Part shown: positions 49,596 to 61,089 of the stretch, in pieces
How the letters are laid out: each line of letters starts with the position of its first letter
How positions within the stretch are numbered: position 1 is the stretch's first letter
Assembly (NCBI GenBank): GCA_033961575.1
Contig: CM066728.1
Coordinates: 177,621,678 to 177,685,677 of the forward strand
Direction of reading: 5' to 3'
Length of the DNA stretch: 64,000 nt
Origin: Aselliscus stoliczkanus
Taxonomy: Eukaryota > Chordata > Mammalia > Chiroptera > Hipposideridae
Made by a program: the position numbers and the translations under genes
The notes under the pieces: generated by a model
What the model saw: the letters and a program-made list of their open reading frames with translations, nothing else
The model's database searches: none
Told to the model about the DNA's origin: nothing

Positions 49596-49651
49596 TAAAG
49601 TAAAACTCACTATAACTCCTATTTTACTTTTCTTTTTAAGTACTTTTTTTT

Positions 49652-49816
49652 TAAAAAAAATTGGGGAACAGTGTGTTTTTCCAGGACCCATCAGCTCCAA
49701 GTCAAGTACTTGTTTCAATCTAGTTGTGGAGGGCCCAGCTGAGTGTCCCATGCAGGGATCGAACTCACAACCTTGGTGCTATGAGCACTGCACTCTAACC
49801 ACCTGAGCTAACTAGT
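49652..49816 (-). mobile_element. VES SINE (bat-specific family)
   Basis: Minus strand reads AACTAGTTAGCTCAGGTGG, then a B box GTGAGTTCGATCCC and CCACAACTAGATTGAAACAA, ending CACTGTTCCCCAA. This is the VES SINE layout of bats and is the main evidence for the host group. Confidence 0.82.
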
Positions 49817-49822
49817 TAAATA

Positions 49823-50225
49823 ATGTTAAAGAAGAGACAACAGGCCCCAAATGGAGTCATTTGTGTTAAACCTCACATCAGCACAGCAAGACTTAATACC
49901 TAACCTAACTGAAGTCTCAGTCTCTCCCAGCAATATAACCTTTAACCAGTCAATATGAACTTATCTATCTGATCAACACTAGGGAGGTAATCTGCTGGAT
50001 AGATCCCAGTGTTCCCCTAAAGGAAGGTGACCTGGCTTAAAATAATTCCCTGGCTATGTGATAATAACTTCTTTATCCTGCTCCCTTTCTGCCTTTCATT
50101 TTCTACTGCTCCTCAGAGCTTGTTTCTGTGTGCTAGATGGGTTGCTGCTGGATTCATGAATTGTTGAATAAAGCCAATGAGATCTTCTGAATTTACTCAG
50201 TTGAACTTTGTGAACTTAGTAATAT
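49823..50225 (+). mobile_element. Solo LTR, plus strand
   Basis: Starts TGTTAAAGAAGAGACAACAG and carries AATAAA at about 50166, before a U5-like end. It resembles a mammal-wide ERV LTR. The family is not assigned and the 3' boundary is approximate. Confidence 0.6.
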
Positions 50226-50369
50226 TCTTTAGGAAATTGCCAATACACAAACTGATACCTATTCCCCTTTCTTTATCTCCCAGGTTGATAAAATCACAAA
50301 CAGATCTTTAAGAAAGTCTGTGCAGGAAGCATTATATGATCAGTAAAAAAATAATTTTAAAGGAGGGAA

Positions 50370-50640
50370 ATTTATTCTCCCTCTACCCATCTGAGTTCTT
50401 AGCTGAAACCTCTGTAATAAAAGACAGGTTAACAAGAGAAAAACAAAGAGAAGTTTATTAACATCTATACCTGATGTACACGTGGGAGATACCCAGGGGA
50501 AAGTGAGTAGCTCAAAATAGCTTTAGAATTCAGAATTAAATACCGTATTAATAAGAATGGAAGAAGAGATGGAGGCCTCTTAGGTGAGAGGACGTGATTT
50601 TAGTAAAGATGAATGGGCCCTCATGTTACTGGATCCCTAT
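50370..50640 (-). mobile_element. LTR fragment, family X-related
   Basis: The minus strand has TTTCTCTTGTTAACCTGTC and a GGGAGAATAAATTTCCCTCC end like the other family X LTRs. Partial. Confidence 0.55.
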
Positions 50641-50867
50641 GCCCGGGTGCACTGGCTCAAAGAAATGATGAATAGGAGTTTGCAATGTAGAAAGAAAAAG
50701 AGTTTAACACAGAATCGACCAATTCAGAGATAGATTGCCCTATAAACCTCCCAACTTTCCAGTGGTGTATAGGTTACAGATTATACAGGACAAAAGCACA
50801 AGACACGGTGTGTTAGAGTTCTGGGGTTGTGCTGGCAGCTGATTGGTTGGAGGTGAGGTAAGGGTAA

Positions 50868-51480
50868 TGTCAAAGTAATAAAGCAACATCCAAACCTGTA
50901 GAGAACTTTAATGAGTTTATTTAAAGCAAAGCGATGACAAGTGCCAGGAAGCAAAATCACAACGGATTGAGAAAATGCTCCGAAGAATGGCAGTTTTGCA
51001 GTGTATTTTATACATTAGAATCAAAGAAGAGCTAAGGTGGGTTACACGAAATCTATTGGTAGCAGATTAAGGGGGTGGGAGAAAGCAAAGTAGGGAAATC
51101 TCAGGGATTGGATAAAAAGTAAAATGGAGAGACACACTTCTTTTACACTGATGGGTACAGGATAGTTAATAATTAATATTTTACAGCACACAGAGTTGGC
51201 AACAAGGCAACAATGAGGGGTTCTGTGGTCTTGAGCTCAGGTGCTGTGGGTTGTGCCCTGAGGTGTCTGGAAAATGGAATTATGCTGACATTCCATGAGT
51301 ATGTTACCTTAGATGTACAAACACTTAAGGTAAAAATTGACCCTTGTCAAGGAAGCTACAGGCCAAAGATGTGACAACCCGCCATGGCCTGCTTTTAGTT
51401 AGGAATTTTTATGTTCAGACCGCTCTATGTGGTTAATTTTAGTCTTTGAATAGGGCCTGCCATGCTGGCCTCCTATGGAC
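50868..51480 (-). mobile_element. LTR family Y, minus copy
   Basis: Reverse complement of the LTR at 59110-59726, with long shared words (AAAATTCCTAACTAAAAGCA, GGCCATGGC, CTATCCTGTACCCA, TGTATAAAATA). On the minus strand it has a TATA-type box, then AATAAA, and ends TTTGACA. By eye about 80% identical to the plus copy. Sequence above 51480 to about 52140 may be internal ERV sequence but shows no clear domain. Confidence 0.8.
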
Positions 51481-52140
51481 TGGTCAGGTATAGGCCCCTT
51501 TTCCATCCAAAGTAATAAATCATTTCTTCAGGTCTCAATGACAGTTCTGAGGTCTTCTTCAGTGAACCTCTCCCTTTGTCTGGTCTCATGGGAGAGCAGC
51601 CAAGGAGAATTCCACCTTAGGGCTCAGGAGCTAAAACATAACTTAGGTCAAGGTGTTCTCTTTAGCCTGCCTGAGGTCCCCACTGTGTGACCATTAGTCA
51701 GCTCCTGGCTACTGTCTTCTGCTGCTTCAGGGGTTGCTGAGAGTCTGGGTCTCTGATGTGTATATATAGAGAGGGGTATGATGTCTAGAACTAGGATTGA
51801 AGACTAAATTTAATCAAAGTCATAAGGACCCTGGGTTTCACTTAGAAGATTAGGGAGAGGTTTGAAGATTGTGACAAAGGTTGGGTGTTGTGTACCCTGT
51901 TAGTCTCCTTTCCTGTGATAAAGAGTCAGTCTTACATTTGATGAAATTCCATGGGGGAATTTGGAGAAAGCCCTTCCCTACATTTGCTGTTTTTCAAGTA
52001 CCTACAGTTCAATATACCGTAGCAGCATATGTTAGGGTGATGTGTTCGCCGACCCTTTATGATAATAGATTTAAAGAAATAATTTTTAAAATAGCTAAAA
52101 GAGAATCTAAAAAGGGGAGAAAAGTTTGCAGAATTTAGAT
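51481..52140 (-). other. Unassigned, possibly ERV internal sequence
   Basis: Moderate-GC sequence directly upstream (in its direction) of the family Y LTR, where internal ERV sequence would lie. No retroviral motif is readable. An open frame on the plus strand at 51475-51690 has no recognisable domain. Confidence 0.25.
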
Positions 52141-52684
52141 TAATTTTTCACATAATCCAAAAAAGATAAGAGAAAGAAAAAAACATAGTGACTAGAATAA
52201 AATAAATTTAAACAACTATGAATAAATAAGCAAAAGTTAAAAGTTGAAAAGAAAAATTGGAGAGAAGAAACTCCTGAAAAAGAATATAAATCAGGAAGAA
52301 TTTTTATAGTAGTAAAAATAAAAGGAAAGCATGTAGAACTAAAATATTAAACATAAATCTCCAGAAAGGTGATTTCCACCAGAGGGAAAAAAAACAGAAG
52401 TGAATATTTCTAACAGGTCCTCTTTGTTCATTTTCCAAATCTTGAGATCCATGGTGGGAAAAAGAATCAAGGGGCAGAGAGTTGGTTCCTTTCTCCTCTC
52501 CATGCCTGGGCCTACTTACTTGAGTATTCTTTATAAAACCCGTGAACTGAGAAACAAACCAGCACACAGCCATGAGTGAACATGGTCAGCCAGACCATTG
52601 GTGGGCCTCGCACATAGCCAGGAGCACAAAAGCAGCAACCAAATTCATTTTTAAATTCATCTTCAACCTTTATTTTAATAGAGT

Positions 52685-52801
52685 TTTTTTTTTTTTTTTT
52701 TTTTTTTCGAGGGCAGTGGCACTGGCTCTCATATGTGGGACCGAACCGTGGCCGCTGACTTCCCAAGCCAGCACTTAACCACCACACTACTGGGCCGGCC
52801 C
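52685..52801 (-). mobile_element. tRNA-derived SINE, short form
   Basis: Long poly-T tail then CGAGGGCAGTGGCACTGG, ending TGGGCCGGCCC. The flanks TTAATAGAGTT and TTAATGGAGTT are near-identical. Confidence 0.9.
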
Positions 52802-53989
52802 TTAATGGAGTTATTTATTGTTAGCTTTGTATGTTCTTTGTGTATAGAAGATGTTTCTTCGTATTTTTCAGAATAAACACTTTACTTAGAACTATAGCAG
52901 ATATTTAAATGACTAGAACAGATGAATTATATTTGCATATTATTTCTATATTGCTGAAAGAGTGTTGTAAATGAATTCAGCACCATGGTGTTAGGGGACT
53001 TGAAAAGAAAACTTGGGAACCAATAGATTATTATCAAGGTAAAGGCACATATTCCCCAGGTGGCAAATTCTACCTATTCTAGCTTTTATTATCCTTAGGA
53101 TAGCGTTCTATTTATTTCATGAGTGCAGAAGTTTTAATTGGATATGTCATGTTTCAAAGACAAAAGAAATGCCTAATTCACTCTAACAAACTTGTGAGTC
53201 ACTGTTTATATCTAAGAGGATTTCTAGTCTACAGAGAATAATATTCTTTTCTTTTTCCTTTGTTGATAAATCAAAGTTTCACACTGACCTACAGCAGCCA
53301 AGCATACTTTAAAGTACAGTCATCTCAGTCAACACAGATATGTATCCTTTTAGGTTTATGAATTCTTTTTTGCCCCCTTTTTTATTCTTTGAGATATACC
53401 ATATCCCAAAAATAATTCAGTAAGAAAATCTTAGTTAAATTTGTCACAGTAATTTATCTGATAATAAAAAATGTATTTAGAAGTTCTACTGTATTTTAAT
53501 TTTAATAATATTAACTGAAATTTTTTTATTTTTTTCCCTTTAAAATTGATATGTTGTTTGTACATTTTTGCTTGGTTGAAAGGTTTCATAGTCAAATGTA
53601 TGGCCAGTGTAGGGATAATTTCTAGAAACAACTTCACCCATTAGCTGGATTTCTATCTGTTATAAAGTCAGTTTTCCTGGAAATCTGATTTTTATGGTTT
53701 ACTCTGCCCAGTGCATGATCTTTTACTTGAAGAAAAGGTGGTGGTGGATGTTACTGTTTCAGTCCACCCTAACTCTGTGACTGTTTGCTTTGTTCCACAA
53801 TCACTCTGATCCTTCTTGCAGGGAACAAGATCTAGAGAACAAAACTAGGAGTCACTTGTGGAGATAAAAAGGCAATGAATTCTGCTTTTAAGGCAAAGGG
53901 GGAATAGTCTACAAAAGAATGAAAATAGGAATAAAAGTATAGCATTGTTAACCTGCAGATCTGTTCTACCTTTGAAAATCTTACACTGC

Positions 53990-54014
53990 AAAAAAAAAAA
54001 AAAAAAAAAAAAAA
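53990..54014. repeat. Poly-A run
   Basis: About 25 A in a row, 200 bases before the exon at 54213, without a SINE head beside it. Confidence 0.9.
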
Positions 54015-54212
54015 GTGACACTAAAAAGACACATAATTGTGTGACTGAAAATCTTAAAAAAGGTCACCATTCAGTAATTGGCCAAATACTTGACAATAAA
54101 ATAGACTAGATTATTTATAATTGAGAAACCATAGAACCCTTCTCCTTAAAATGACAGGGCAGTGTTTCAGCAGTGTATGAAGTACCATAATATATTATTT
54201 ATTCTCTACCAG

Positions 54213-54304
54213 AACAGCTCTTTAGATACGGTGAAGATGATGGGGTCAAGAAGAGTACTCCTGAGAAGAATGGGAAAGAAATGTCGGAGCAGACATTACA
54301 GAAG
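54213..54304 (+). CDS. CNTLN: CNTLN internal exon 6 of 7 in window
   Basis: A coding exon of 92 nt: two bases (AA) completing a Glu codon with the previous G, then 30 codons ending in phase 0. The acceptor is TCTCTACCAG and the donor is CAGAAG|GTAGTC. The peptide is QLFRYGEDDGVKKSTPEKNG followed by KEMSEQTLQK. It is a polar, acidic then basic, non-helical linker carrying a TP site, unlike the coiled-coil exons around it. It is flanked at a distance by an inverted pair of LTRs (50868-51480 minus, 59110-59726 plus). It is too short to stand out as an open reading frame. Confidence 0.9.
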
Positions 54305-55708
54305 GTAGTCTAATCTTTAAGATATTGAGCTGAGCAAGTTAAATCTGAATTCTAACATTAAGGATTATATTTTAAAACGAGGGCCCATGAACTTAAACCT
54401 TGTGTGAATCCTTAATTTAAATTCATAATTCAAAATCATTGGCTTGCCAAAAAGGGGTAAAAAAAAATCAATATTAGTGAAATAAATGGGGAAACACTTG
54501 TTCTTCTGTTGACAGATTAAAAATATTTGCAAAGATGAAATTAAGAGAATGACAAAAATAGAAGTTATAAAAATTTTCACTGTATGTGTTTATTAGTTAT
54601 AACTTAGCAGTTTAACTCTAAAATGGGATTATGAGATTCTCTGTTACACTTCGACAAACATAAAGATTTATATTTGAACTAAAAAAAACTGAGACAGTTT
54701 TAGCTTTACCACTGTGAAATGGTAATACGTTTATAATTTTAATTTTAAACTTGAAAATATAAATAACTCATCTCATTATGGATAATAATTTATACCTAAA
54801 TGATTTAGTACAGTTATCCTTGTTTTATTAGAACTATGCATGTAAACCCTGTAGTCATTATACATCATGCCTATCATTAACAGTAAAATGTTAAAAAATC
54901 TTAACATTTATATTTATAATTTTAATCATAATTTATATTTGTATGTATAAATACATTGTTATCAAGTTCAGTTAAATGGGATTGGTTGCTTTTTAGCAGT
55001 TTTTGCAATTATTGTAAAGAAAATGTTCTTTAAATAGGTTTATTCTTACAGCTGATTGTCATATAGTTATACTGAATACTTAGATAAAGCTGAAATTGTA
55101 CAAATATATACACAAAAATATTGATGTGGATGCTTACGTTTCTTACATCTATGACTTGACTCGTAGGAAATCTAGTGATTTACGGCAGCTGATGAGGTTT
55201 CTTACACTTCTAACACTGGCCATGTGGTCAGATAACAAAGGCTGTCATCTCATTATTACTGAATGACCACTCTCAGGTTAACATAATAGTAGTGAACAAG
55301 AAATGCTCACATTCATTTATCTTAAGGTAAAATGAGTAATTGAGATAATGTATACACTACCAGCTAGAATGGCATAGTTTATACTAGCTTATCTTCTTTG
55401 TTTCCCAACAATATTTTTATTTGCCAGGTTTTGTATAACTTTTATCTCTATAGATATATGATACTATGCTATGACTTACTGCCCTGGAGTACAATCCCTA
55501 AAGAAATCCATGATTTCATTCCAACTGCCCTAAATGACTACTATCATAGTGGATCCAGAAATCCATTTTAAGTCCTGAAACCCCAACAGGATTGTCATTG
55601 GACCATATGTAAAATTAATGTACTAATTTGTCTCTATTTTTTAATATTTACCTAACTGAACTGTATGAGTCCTGATTTAAACCCTTTTAGTTGAGTTTCC
55701 TTATTTTA

Positions 55709-55825
55709 TTTTATTTATTTATTTATTTTTTGAGGGCAGTGTCACTGGCCCTCATGTGTGGGACCGAACCTGGGCCGCTGGCTTCCCAAGCCAGCGCTTA
55801 ACCACCGCGCCACTCGGCCGGCCCA
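55709..55825 (-). mobile_element. tRNA-derived SINE, short form, (TTTA)n tail
   Basis: The target duplication AGTTTCCTTATTTTA is perfect at 55694-55708 and 55826-55840. It ends ACTCGGCCGGCCC. Confidence 0.93.
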
Positions 55826-55874
55826 AGTTTCCTTATTTTAAAAGGATGTACGTTTTGGGGGTCAGGAACAATTC

Positions 55875-56411
55875 TGTGAGGAATGTGCCACCCTGAAATC
55901 CATTTGAAATCAGTTAAACCCAACAAATTCAGAAGTGTTTTGTTTTGCATTTCACCTCCTTTTTTTTTTTTCTTAAAGAGATTCAGATAGAAAAGCCTCC
56001 TTCAGGAAGGGAACCTTAGCATAATCACCTTAGCATATTCACTTTAGCACACAGGAATTAAATATGGTAGACAGGAAGCATGCATGCAATATTTGTTCAT
56101 TAAATTTCCCTCTGTCTCATTATTTGTGAGTTGCCTAGCAAGAATTGGTTTGCCATTTTTCTCAGATACCTGTGAATTGCCTATTTCCCCTTTTAGTTCC
56201 AGTCCCCTCCCCCGCCTTTCTCCTTTGTCCAAAATGACCTATATACCTCACTTTGTTTCACTGTTTTGGAAGTTTCATGTTTATGTGAATTCCTCATGAG
56301 CTTGTATTAAAATTTGATTTTCTCTTGTTAGTCTGAGTCTGTTAATTTGATTATTAGCCCAGCCAGAAGGACTTACAAGGTGGGAGGAAAATAATTTTAT
56401 ATGCCCCCACA
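55875..56411 (+). mobile_element. LTR family X, plus copy
   Basis: Starts near TGTGAGGAATGTGCCACC and ends ATGCCCCCACA. It shares ATTCAGATAGAAAAGCC, TTCAGGAAGGGAACC and TTAATTTGATTATTAGCC with the inverted copy at 61943-62598. The open frames at 56044 and 56084 on opposite strands are not genes. Confidence 0.8.
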
Positions 56412-56535
56412 GCATATATGAAGCTAATTCAAAATGGTTTTAAAATATAGTAACAACATGAAAACAATATTTGTTTGTAGTAGAAATGAAACATAAGTAG
56501 ATTCTTTTCAAATAATGTATTAACATCACACACAC

Positions 56536-56729
56536 TGTTATTGGATGAATTATGCCCCCCCAAAGTTCTTATGTCCAAGTCCTAATTCATAGTATCTCAG
56601 ATTATGACCAAATTGGGAGATGGGAGGGTCTTTAAAGAGTTGATTAAGTTAAAAGGAGGTTATTAGGGTTAAAGCTACACAGTCTGTGGCACTTGGTCAT
56701 GGCAGCCCTAACAAAGCACGTAATACACA
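56536..56729 (+). mobile_element. MaLR LTR remnant (MLT1/MST-like), deleted
   Basis: TTATTGGATGAATTATGCCC and TCTTATGTCCAAGTCC at the start and ACAGTCTGTGGCACTTGGTC at the end are typical of MaLR LTRs. The middle is missing, leaving 194 bp. Confidence 0.75.
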
Positions 56730-57248
56730 TGCTTCATAAAGTCAAGTGTTTTATTTGTTTTGAAAGGAGCCGTCTTTTTGGTAAGTTTTTTGAAGTTTCA
56801 GTACTAGAGGGAAAGTATGGACTTGAGCTGATTTGCAGCACACACACCAAATGCCTTTAACAGTTCCCCAGATTTTCATTCTCAAATATATGTTGAAAGT
56901 TTTCTTTCTATTTTTGGAGATTTAATATCAGTTTAAAACAATTTTTGAGAATATACCTAGAATAACACTTTAATATGTGCATTGAGTTTCTATTTTAAAG
57001 TCTTTGGAAGAAGTACCTGTGTTTTGTTATTTGTTCTCCATTTTAAACTTAAATGCAAAATGCAAGTTCTTATGATTGAACATAGATCCACAGGAAGCAG
57101 TTAACATACTTTAAGCATAACAGACATTTTTCCACTGGTATATAAAATTTTCATGAGTTGTACTTAAACTTAAATGGATTTTAGTCAAAAGAAAAAGATA
57201 ATGCTAATTTCCAGAACTGCAATCTCAAATTTAAGGTTGTTTTTTTTT

Positions 57249-57267
57249 TGTTGTTGTTGTTGTTGTT
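57249..57267. repeat. (TTG)n short run
   Basis: Six TTG units after a T run; simple repeat. Confidence 0.85.
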
Positions 57268-57387
57268 ACATTTGTTTGTAGCATGTTATAAATTGATTTA
57301 ATGGTTAATTCAACAATATTTATTATAAGTAATTATATTTCAGCACAAGTAATTTTATTAAATAGCTGTTATGATTAATAATAATAG

Positions 57388-57428
57388 AGATGATGACGAA
57401 GATGGTGATGATGATGATAATGATGATA
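57388..57428. repeat. (GAT)n-type imperfect microsatellite
   Basis: Interrupted GATGATGACGAAGATGG pattern leading directly into the MIR remnant. Confidence 0.85.
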
Positions 57429-57434
57429 AACTGT

Positions 57435-57620
57435 TTAGAATTTACCATCTGCCAGGAATTGTGGTGTATGATCATATTTAATATTTATAACTGGAAAGAC
57501 AGGTGTTACTATTCCCATTTCACAGATGAGGAATCTAAGGATAAAACTGCTTAAACACTTATTTACCAGGTAAAGCAACCAGAGGTGGAAGTGAGATCCA
57601 GAACAGACTCAAAATTAAAT
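57435..57620 (+). mobile_element. MIR SINE remnant
   Basis: CTATTCCCATTTCACAGATG and AGGAATCTAAGG match the MIR core in sense. Ancient and diverged. Confidence 0.8.
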
Positions 57621-58012
57621 TTCCCCTAGAGTACACTGCTTCTTATTAATATTTTTATACCACCACAGTCAAAATCACATAGTTGCTTATTTGCACAAAA
57701 TACATTTTTAAAAAGAAAGGCTATTCTACTCATTCCCCCTGGGATCTAACATGATAAATATTTTAAAATATATTTATGAAAAGTATACTATTGGGGGCAG
57801 TGACTGAAGATCACTGAGAAAAACTGAAGGGATTGTAAAAAGTGACATTTCTTATTTATTTGCAGTATATTTTACTATCTGCAGAATAAAATTTGGAGAA
57901 TGACATGGAAGAAATAAAAAAGTTTCAGCCAAAGTTCATATATTCTTGAACACTGTATTTTTTGCTTACATTGTACAGCTCTCTGATAATGTATTCGCAT
58001 TGTGAAAGAATG

Positions 58013-58275
58013 AAGGAATTTCTTTTTCTCAGAAAAATACAGATACCTATAATAGTCTGGTATAAACTTTTTTATATACCTCTACTCCATGTCTAGAGTA
58101 AGCCCTCTAAAGACATAGATCCAATAGTAGGTGAATATGTCAACAAAGGAATTTTTTTTTCTCAGAAAAATACAGATACCTATAATAGTCTGGTATAAAC
58201 TTTTTTATATACCTCTACTCCATGTCTAGAGTAAGCCCTCTAAAGACATAGATCCAATAGTAGGTGAATATGTCA
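58013..58275. repeat. Tandem duplication, 133-bp unit, two copies
   Basis: Copy 1 spans about 58013-58142 and copy 2 about 58146-58275, at a constant offset of 133. The only mismatch I see in the copies is C at 58022 against T at 58155. Four bases (ACAA) separate them. It is not a recognised repeat unit. Confidence 0.95.
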
Positions 58276-58739
58276 GACTGTGGAAAAAAGTGATTAAAAT
58301 TAGTCGAGATTCTTCATATTGTGTTGGGAACTATCCATGTCCCAGGACAAAACAACCAATCAGTAAATGGCTGCTGAATTAAATGAAGGGGGTTGAATTC
58401 ACAAGAAGAGTAGAGGGTACGGAAAGATAGGTAAATCAGAGATAACTGAAACACATGTTTAGGGAACAACTTACATCTTTACCATCATAAGTAAAATCTA
58501 GTAAACTGTAAAGTGTTATGAACATGCATAAGTTTTGTCTTATATATTTCTGTTATTTTATGTTATTTTAAATCATTGGCTTTAGTATTAAAAAATGTTT
58601 TGCCCTTTGAAGAATTTTATTTTAAAAGTACATATGAGCCCATATAGTTTTTCAGTCATTTAGGTTTCTTGCTTAACTCTAGTTTTTTCTTGACTCCAAT
58701 TCTTTGTTCATTTTCCATATATATCTGGTAACTCTTCTT

Positions 58740-58975
58740 CCCCATGTGGCTTGTGGAATAGTGGAAGGGGCACTACATCCTGAATTTGAATCCCAGTTCA
58801 AACCAGGAAATGTTTACCTGTCTGTGTTACTAAAGTTTTGAGAGCCTCCATGTCCTCTCTGAGAAAATAATTATTGGCTGTACTTACCTCACATGTTTTT
58901 GAGATGATCAGAACAGATCATGTTTATAAAACTACTTTATAAATGGTAAAATGTACTTTGCAAACAGTAGTGATT
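58740..58975 (+). mobile_element. MIR SINE remnant
   Basis: TTGAATCCCAGTTCAAACC, CCATGTCCTCTCTGAGAAAA and TTTATAAATGGTAAAATG follow the MIR order in sense. Confidence 0.65.
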
Positions 58976-59109
58976 ATTTATTTTTCAAGATTTAAATCAA
59001 AATCAATTCTTCCTTGAAATTTTTTTACTCATGGCTTAGAATTAATTGCTCTCTCCTTTTTGCCCAGACTTATGGCACTTAGATCTGTGGGCAAAAAAAA
59101 ATGCCACAT

Positions 59110-59726
59110 ACTAAAGCTAACAAACTCAGAGGAAACCAGCATGGTGGACCCTACAAATTCAGGGACTGCAAGTAACCACACAGGATGGCCTGAACAAAAA
59201 AATTCCTAACTAAAAGCAGGCCATGGCAGGTAGCTTCCTTGACAAAGGTCAATATTTAAGTGAGCCTGTCTATTGTTTTGTACATCTAAGCTAATGTACC
59301 TTTGGAATGTCAAAGTGATCTCCTTTTCCAAACCCCTCAGGCACTACCAGGGCACCAGAGCACAAGACTGCAGAACCCCTCATTGTTATCTTGTTCCCCA
59401 CATACCTTCTCTATGTGCTGTAAATGTTAATTATGAACTATCCTGTACCCACCAATGTAAAAGGAGTATTTGTCTTCCTGTTTCACTTTTTATCTAATCC
59501 CAGAGATTTTCCCACTTTGCTTTCTCTCACCTTTCTAATCTTCCACTAGTGGATTTCACATAACCCTCCTTACATCTCTTCTTTTCATTCTAATGTATAA
59601 AATAAGATGTAAAACTGCCTTTCTTCAGAGTGTCTCCTCAATCCATTGTGGTTTTGCTTTCTGGCTATCATTGTCCATTTGTCTCAAATAAACTCATAAA
59701 ATCAGGTTTGGACTTTTCTGATGACA
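59110..59726 (+). mobile_element. LTR family Y, plus copy
   Basis: Plus-strand LTR with TATAAAA at 59596-59602 and AATAAA at 59687-59692, ending TCTGATGACA. It is the inverted partner of 50868-51480. The spacing of TATA box to poly-A signal fits a short R region. The 74-codon open frame at 59273 has no known domain. Confidence 0.8.
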
Positions 59727-60474
59727 GCAGATCCTATCCTTTATTAGATTTATTTATGTAAGTGTCTTCCTTTCCAAATAGTTTTTGAAATTTTTTCAAG
59801 TCAGGAATATTGTATGTTATTTCTGAGTCCCACAACATGAACATTGCTTATTGAAATAAATGACAAAAATGAATTCATATGCAACCTTGAAATACTTATA
59901 ATTTACAGTTGCTAAGACCTTTTTGGGTAAAATGTTCCTTTATTGTGTAAACTAAGGACCTCATGACTACTAAAATTACATTTTTCTAACTTAGAAATAC
60001 GCAGCATCCATAAATTATTTTGTATTTAGGTCATCAGTTTTTCATATGATTGTTAAATATTGAAGAAAAAATGTTATTTTATTAATAAAGTTTCTCTATG
60101 TACCTATTTTTAAACTTTTTATATAAATTGTTTTCCTCTGAAATGTTTTTTCACAGTGAGTAAACGATGTATGTAGACAAAGCACTCATGAGCTCAGAAA
60201 ACTCTGCAAAGTTTATTAGCATACTTATTTCTGTTTCACTATGTGTAGAATTTTAACTTCTTTTACCATCTGTCCTTTATTCTACAGCTATATTACTACC
60301 TTTTGTAGTATGTTTATCTATACTAGCTTAGAATTATTTAGAAATGAAATACTTTAGATTTATTGTGTCCTTGTGCTTAATGTAATTTCATTTTCATAAG
60401 TTAGAAATGATAATAAAGTACAGTGGATTATGGTTTGGGGCTTTAAAAATAATCAATAAAACTCTTCTGTTTAG

Positions 60475-61016
60475 GTCATTGAATTGGAAAATTGGCTAAA
60501 ATCTTTTGAGAAAAGGTCTAGAAAATTAAAAGAAGAAAATAAAAAATTAACAAAAGAAAATGATTTTCTGAACTCCCTCTTAAAACAGCAGCAAGAAGAT
60601 GCAGAGACTAGAGAAAAAGAGCTAGAACATCTGCAAAAAGGGAGAAAAGATGTAGAAAAAGACAAAGTTGATCTTCAAGTGAGAATCAGTGAGTTGGAGA
60701 ACGAAGTCGCTTCCCTAAGGAGCCAAGTGGCAGAAGCTAATGGGTTGAGAAATGAAAATGCAGAGCTGATAAATGCAATGGAGAAATTGAAGCATTCAGC
60801 AGACAAAGCTAAATCCGAGATGGCTACCACAAAAGTGAGATCTGGACAATATGACTGTAAGACAACCACTACCAAGGTTAAATTTAAAGCCGCCAAGAAA
60901 AAGTGTCCTGTGGGTCGTTACCACACTATTCTCAATCACTCCATCAAGGTTATGAGCAATTTGTTTGAGAACCTCAGCAAGGACAAGGACGGCTGGGAGG
61001 ATGTGAGTGAAAGCAG
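60475..61016 (+). CDS. CNTLN: CNTLN large internal exon 7 of 7 in window
   Basis: The largest exon seen: 542 nt, 180 codons plus 2 bases (AG of a likely Ser codon). The acceptor is CTTCTGTTTAG and the donor is AGCAG|GTAAGG. The first 120 or so residues (VIELENWLKSFEKRSRKLKE onward) are long uninterrupted coiled coil with Leu/Asn heptads. Then comes a basic segment (VKFKAAKKKCPVGR, about residues 134-147) and a segment reading HSIKVMSNLFENLSKD before an acidic end (WEDVSES). At 60979-60990 the hexamer AAGGAC is repeated, giving SKDKDGW. My recollection is that the human protein has only one KD there, so this may be a two-residue insertion. The exon continues into an exon beyond the window. Confidence 0.94.
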
Positions 61017-61089
61017 GTAAGGCTCTCATTAACTTAGCTCTGTGGTGGTGACACTGTGCATATGTAAAGCACCAGCAAATGGAGATTGA

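Larger units (their letters stand above)
33042..54212 (+). other. CNTLN: CNTLN intron, 21.2 kb
   Basis: The longest intron and the most heavily invaded part of the window: Tigger-like element with nested LTR, full-ended L1, ERV pol remnant, and many LTRs and SINEs. The stretches 33042-34670, 47010-47610, 48020-48530 and 52810-53980 have no feature I can support. Confidence 0.7.
54305..60474 (+). other. CNTLN: CNTLN intron, 6.2 kb
   Basis: Complete intron with a SINE, two LTRs, a MaLR remnant, two MIR remnants and a 133-bp tandem duplication. The stretches 54305-55690, 56730-57380 and 59730-60474 are AT-rich with nothing further visible. Confidence 0.7.

Noticed and set aside
58013..58275. 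CRISPR-like or regulatory array
   Set aside because: Only two copies of a 133-base unit with a 4-base gap; a simple duplication in a mammalian intron.
60471..61029. Minus-strand open frames opposite the large exon
   Set aside because: Composition and length fit a shadow of the plus-strand coiled-coil coding frame, which has splice sites and phase support.
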